Assembly: GCA_902771735.1 (NCBI GenBank) | Contig: CACXXO010000015.1 | Coordinates: 1 to 54,535, forward strand | Direction of reading: 5' to 3' | DNA length: 54,535 nucleotides | Source: an uncultured Bacteroidota bacterium | GTDB taxonomy: Bacteria > Bacteroidota > Bacteroidia > Bacteroidales > P3 | Shown here: positions 51,701 through 54,535 of the stretch, in pieces | Position numbering within the stretch: position 1 is the first letter of the stretch | Layout: every line of letters starts with the position of its first letter | The notes under the pieces: generated by a model | The model's input: only the letters and a program-made list of their open reading frames with translations | What the model was told of the DNA's origin: nothing | Database searches by the model: none | Translations under genes and position numbers: made by a program

Positions 51701-54535
51701 TCTACAACAGTGTCTACGACGCTAACTACAACAGCTACTATCAAGCCCGCTACGCTTACGGGGACTCTCCCATTGATGCCGCCACCACCAGCAGCTATGG
51801 TTCCTCCTATGTGCCCAACATCCAGTTCTTCGGCAACTGCGATGGCGGCTGCCTGGCTCCCATGGCCAGCATCGTCGGCACCACCACCAACAGCATCAGC
51901 GTACAGTGGCTCGCCAATGGCAGCGAGACAAGCTGGCAGGTAGAGTACAAGCCCCTGTCGAGCGACACATGGACCACCGCCACCACCGCCACCACCAATT
52001 CCTACACCATCACCGGCCTCAGCGCCGCCACGGGCTACAATATTCGTATCGGCGCCATCTGTGGCGACACCATGGTCTACAGCGCAGCCGTCACCGGGTT
52101 CACCAGCTGCTCCGGCATCATGCCTCCCTACAGTGCTGTGTTCACCAACGACAATCCCTGCTGGACCAGCAATCTCTACACCACCAGTTCGGACAATGGC
52201 GTCAATATCTACAGCGACTACTACATGATTTCGCCTGAGATGGGCGCTCCGCTTGACACCCTCTCCCTCACCTTCACCGACCGTTGCTATGGCACCAGCA
52301 GCACCAACCAACGCTACGCCGTGTCGGCCTGCGACGCTGACGGCAACAACAAGGTACTCCTGGCCACCATAACGGCAACCGAAGGCAGTTCGTTCGGCAC
52401 CCACACCGTCTACCTGGCCAACTACACCGGTACCCAGAACCACCTCATCATCGAGTCTGACGGCGGCGATGTCTATATCAAGCAAATTGACATCAACTAC
52501 CTGCCCGCCTGTATGCCCGCCATCAATGTGGTTGAGGACACCGCCACCGCAACCAGCATAACCCTCAGCTGGACTGTGGCCAGCAGCAACGCCGGCTTCA
52601 CCGTCAACTACCGCCCCTATGGCAGCATCGACAGTTGGAGCAGCGCCACCACAATGACCAACGCTATTACCCTCACTGGCCTTACCGCCTCCACAAACTA
52701 TGAAGTGCAGGTCATCACTAACTGCACCGACGGCAGCACCATGACTACCGCTGAGATGGTCTTTGCCACCGAATGTGTGCCCGTGAACACCCCCTACACC
52801 ATGTCGACCTTCTACACCATGCCTGCCTGCTGGTATGCCTATAACACCGGCCATCCCAACATGACCTGGGCTTCCAGTATCGCAAGCGGCTATGGCTATG
52901 TCGAATCGTATGCCGGCGGAAGCTCCACTCCCATCAACGACTGGTTTATCACTCCGGCCATCATCATCCCGACGACAGCCTCCGATGACTCTATCATGGT
53001 GGTCTATCAGATTGCCGGCCAGTCCGACAGCTACAGCTCTTCCAGCGTGGCCCGCTACGAGCTGCTTGTGTCCACCAATGGAGGCACCGCAGTGAGCGAC
53101 TTCACCGACACCCTGATTGTCGACACTGTGAACAGCACCACTTTCTCCTACCGCCGCTTCTCGATGTCGCAGTATGCCGGCGACACTGTCATCTTCGCCT
53201 TCCACAGCACCTGCGCCAGCTATGGCATGGTGGGCATGTATGACTTCGGCGTGCGCAGCGTCCTCGAGCCGCTGTACTACATTGACGGTAACGGTACCGT
53301 GTTCACCCGCGACACCAACACTTACAGTGCCGTCTACGTTGAAGGCGATTCCAACAGCGTGACCTTCAGCTGGACCTCCACCATGGCAGCTGCCGGAAAT
53401 GCAATTATGCAGGATTCCACCAGCGCCGAGATGAGCATCGTCTACACCGTTGGTGGCTTCGACACCATCGTCATGATTGCCACCAATGCCTATGGCGCCG
53501 ACACCAACCGCGGCGTGGTTCAAATCTTCAACTGTGACATCATCAACGCCTTCCCCTTCACCGAAGGCTTCGAGAGTGACAACCCCTGCTGGGCCAAGGT
53601 CTATGCCGACGGCAATACCGCTGTCAACACCATGGGTGTCGTCAACGAGTTTGGCACTGGCATGACTGCTCACGAAGGCAGCAAGGCCTTCCGTTTCAGC
53701 TCCTATAGCAGCTCCTCCGACTATAACCAGTATCTCATCTCGCCCGAACTCAATGGTACCAATATGGTGCTGAGTTTCTGGTACTCCAAGTACAACACCA
53801 ACATATCTGAGCGCTTCCGCGTGGGCCACTCTTCCACCAACAACGACACCGCCAGCTTCATTTGGAATGAGTGGGTCGACAGCAACCAAATTTCCAACAC
53901 CAGCTGGAACCAGTATGTTGACACTCTTCCCAACGGCACCAAATATGTGGCCATCCAGTATTGGGGCAACTATGCCTACTATGTCTACATCGACGACCTG
54001 ACCATCACCGGTCTGAGTGCCGCTTGCGAAATTCCCACCATCGACTCTGTCCTGGCCACCGAGACCGAGATCTTCATGAACTTCTCCGGCGATGCCAACA
54101 ACTATGAGGTGGCCATCGTCAACGGCACATGGGACGGCACCACGGCTGTGACCCCCGTCGCAGTGACCGCCAACACCTTCACATTCACCGGCCTCACCGC
54201 CGAGACTCAGTACAGCGTCGGTGTCCGCGCCGTCTGTGCCGAAAACTACTATAGCGACTGGGCCATCACGACGGTCACCACCGCCGTCCACCCCTGTGCC
54301 GTGCCCACCGGCCTCAACGCCACCGATGTCACCTACACCGGCGCCACCCTCACCTGGAGCGAGGGCGAGGAAGGCCAGAGCGCATGGCAGGTCGCCATCA
54401 ACGGAGCCAACTTCAACGACACCGTTGACGTCGCCACCACCACCTACACCGTCACCGGCCTGAGCAATGGCACCGATTACACCTTCTCGGTCCGTGCCGT
54501 CTGCAGCGCCACCAACATGAGCCCCTGGAGCGCTC
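48718..54535 (+). CDS. Giant secreted surface protein with anchor-J and Fn3-type repeats, 3' end beyond window
   Basis: Open from the ATG at 48718 to the right edge, 1939 codons, no stop. Signal peptide (MLKKCLRFVLLAALMVPLGAKAQ). Then repeated pairs of a MAM-like choice-of-anchor J module (e.g. residues about 38-180, starting FDGTALPACWTV and including LISPVLDLSS...LSFWYV; others start near 480, 1365 and 1615) and fibronectin type III-like modules with SITLSWT and Y.I.GLSAATGY.IRI.AIC patterns. The sequence is very rich in Thr, Ser, Asp and Asn and has scattered Cys pairs. Such proteins are usual T9SS cargo or adhesins; the sorting domain would lie beyond the edge. Length so far is a minimum. 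Confidence 0.9.
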   Translation, partial: MLKKCLRFVLLAALMVPLGAKAQSGCAVVEVTSTQAFVENFDGTALPACWTVSGPGTWSVGVGDYSSSTGSHSGTGNALITHGTTGNVTMLISPVLDLSSLTSASLSFWYVNRSWAGDIDGLTVSYRTDTTTDNWTLLDSYTAGTSEWTEASFNLTTLSATFQLAFSYTDSYGYGVGLDEIRLGAPPTCFRVQSITATNVTAESMTITWVDTLNTSTYTLSYWPNNAAEGDTVEVFGISGNSYALSGLNAQTNYYFSIVPDCSTGDVQTRMGSAMTDCEGGGCDITVNAIDSYGDGWNGNAINVMQGGTLIGSATIATGNSAIVTIHVCSGAPVTLTYTSGNYASEMGGTVTDGGGNTIFTIENMGSHVNGETLITVADACPNCIAPTNLTDSITDDGNVILSWTSDNSQFVVYNGDIMVADDVTDTFYTFVGLAASSIHNLGVASICDNGDTSGIRYHSVATPCGAIDAMPYTAGFENDVTDMPPMCWSVLRSVTSYSTTYPTVYGYTRHTGTNSVALYTEYDDDTCMIVSSPITYNPGNLHVKFWAYLSFYSGSTFQAGIMTDTNDMSSFVAMKSINNNSPDYNEYTWTFYEFFTDELGLEEGDTAYLAFRMVGPDGYGYGDNAYIDDIYIRNIPDCRMPLAGSGIIDSISHESAYFAWEGTSTDGYQLRLERYILDNNGTPVDTIVSNIFCDSTFITIDTLMANSWYKASVSTICDDGGETIITEPLVLGLFQTQMRCYPVYQAKLDVVTNSAAVISWNYRENMGIAGTGAIVTLNDLSAPTATPTTQTVNGATNVAFNGLTPGHTYSATITSLCGAQDTAEMQTIYFTTHTPECSQAFSDAQIGSYDYSTSTPIYTFNEYGYSQTIYKDTVLAGIDTLTGVAYNAYFSNNDYVGVNNFEIDMYVGMVDTSDLTRYNNEYYLNSSIPVSPTNVNMTKVATAAKLSVTNNGWYYIHFDTPYIVPAQNNGKRLLVTVVNHTLSTENNGNYWRAFYNSVYDANYNSYYQARYAYGDSPIDAATTSSYGSSYVPNIQFFGNCDGGCLAPMASIVGTTTNSISVQWLANGSETSWQVEYKPLSSDTWTTATTATTNSYTITGLSAATGYNIRIGAICGDTMVYSAAVTGFTSCSGIMPPYSAVFTNDNPCWTSNLYTTSSDNGVNIYSDYYMISPEMGAPLDTLSLTFTDRCYGTSSTNQRYAVSACDADGNNKVLLATITATEGSSFGTHTVYLANYTGTQNHLIIESDGGDVYIKQIDINYLPACMPAINVVEDTATATSITLSWTVASSNAGFTVNYRPYGSIDSWSSATTMTNAITLTGLTASTNYEVQVITNCTDGSTMTTAEMVFATECVPVNTPYTMSTFYTMPACWYAYNTGHPNMTWASSIASGYGYVESYAGGSSTPINDWFITPAIIIPTTASDDSIMVVYQIAGQSDSYSSSSVARYELLVSTNGGTAVSDFTDTLIVDTVNSTTFSYRRFSMSQYAGDTVIFAFHSTCASYGMVGMYDFGVRSVLEPLYYIDGNGTVFTRDTNTYSAVYVEGDSNSVTFSWTSTMAAAGNAIMQDSTSAEMSIVYTVGGFDTIVMIATNAYGADTNRGVVQIFNCDIINAFPFTEGFESDNPCWAKVYADGNTAVNTMGVVNEFGTGMTAHEGSKAFRFSSYSSSSDYNQYLISPELNGTNMVLSFWYSKYNTNISERFRVGHSSTNNDTASFIWNEWVDSNQISNTSWNQYVDTLPNGTKYVAIQYWGNYAYYVYIDDLTITGLSAACEIPTIDSVLATETEIFMNFSGDANNYEVAIVNGTWDGTTAVTPVAVTANTFTFTGLTAETQYSVGVRAVCAENYYSDWAITTVTTAVHPCAVPTGLNATDVTYTGATLTWSEGEEGQSAWQVAINGANFNDTVDVATTTYTVTGLSNGTDYTFSVRAVCSATNMSPWSA

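Noticed and set aside
49189-54291. 1700-codon open frame on the minus strand
   Set aside because: It is antisense to the plus-strand surface protein, which has a signal peptide, Fn3-like modules and a -7 promoter box. The minus-strand product is a Gly/Val/Asp-rich composition with no domain logic; it is open only because of codon bias (NNC codons with few T/C in stop-generating positions).

Overview
The window looks like a chromosomal segment of a member of the Bacteroidota, most likely order Bacteroidales. Grounds: promoters of the TTTG-N19/20-TAnnTTTG type, few Shine-Dalgarno sequences, a fused SecDF, type IX secretion (T9SS) components (a PorV/PorQ-type barrel, PorZ, large surface proteins with sorting-type C-termini), a DUF4301 protein and a LemA/TPM pair. 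Base composition is moderate (about half G+C by eye). I saw no rRNA, tRNA, CRISPR array, insertion sequence or prophage.

Layout. 0-2.6 kb: a flavodoxin-type protein, rpsO, and a greA-HIT pair. 2.6-15.9 kb (minus strand): one apparent operon secDF, a small membrane protein, a TonB-dependent receptor, a 1633-residue surface protein and a PorV-type barrel. 16.0-23.5 kb: housekeeping genes (radC, folB, pheS, cyclophilin, a lipoprotein, DUF4301, lemA-TPM, a 45-residue basic protein missed by length cut-offs, a Nudix hydrolase). 23.5-32.2 kb: an accessory block holding a kinase/leucine-rich-repeat receptor, a putative regulator, a radical SAM/SPASM enzyme followed by a 41-residue Cys-containing peptide gene (candidate RiPP locus), a four-gene operon headed by a PD-(D/E)XK-like nuclease, and a UvrD-type helicase with an exonuclease domain inside it. 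32.2-34.4 kb: queC-queD-queE-queF behind a preQ1-I riboswitch. 34.5-38.7 kb: a SIMPL protein, sstT and hutU. 39.0-48.2 kb: an eight-gene minus-strand operon joining cell-shape genes (mreC, mreD), gmk, a TraB/GumN protein, porZ, recO and a subtilase/outer-membrane-barrel fusion. 48.7 kb to the right edge: a giant secreted repeat protein cut by the window end.

The most novel-looking signals are: (1) the candidate RiPP locus at 25.4-28.0 kb, where the regulator gene and the radical SAM gene each carry the same 16-bp direct-repeat site directly upstream of the -33 box; (2) five intergenic elements (1.5, 20.9, 34.4, 38.9 and 48.4 kb) made of CTCC/GGAG boxes phased almost exactly every 11 nt, one of them a perfect 56-bp palindrome, four of them lying in apparently untranscribed DNA upstream of a promoter; and (3) the SecDF/TonB receptor/large surface protein/PorV operon, which could be a dedicated T9SS-linked surface machine.
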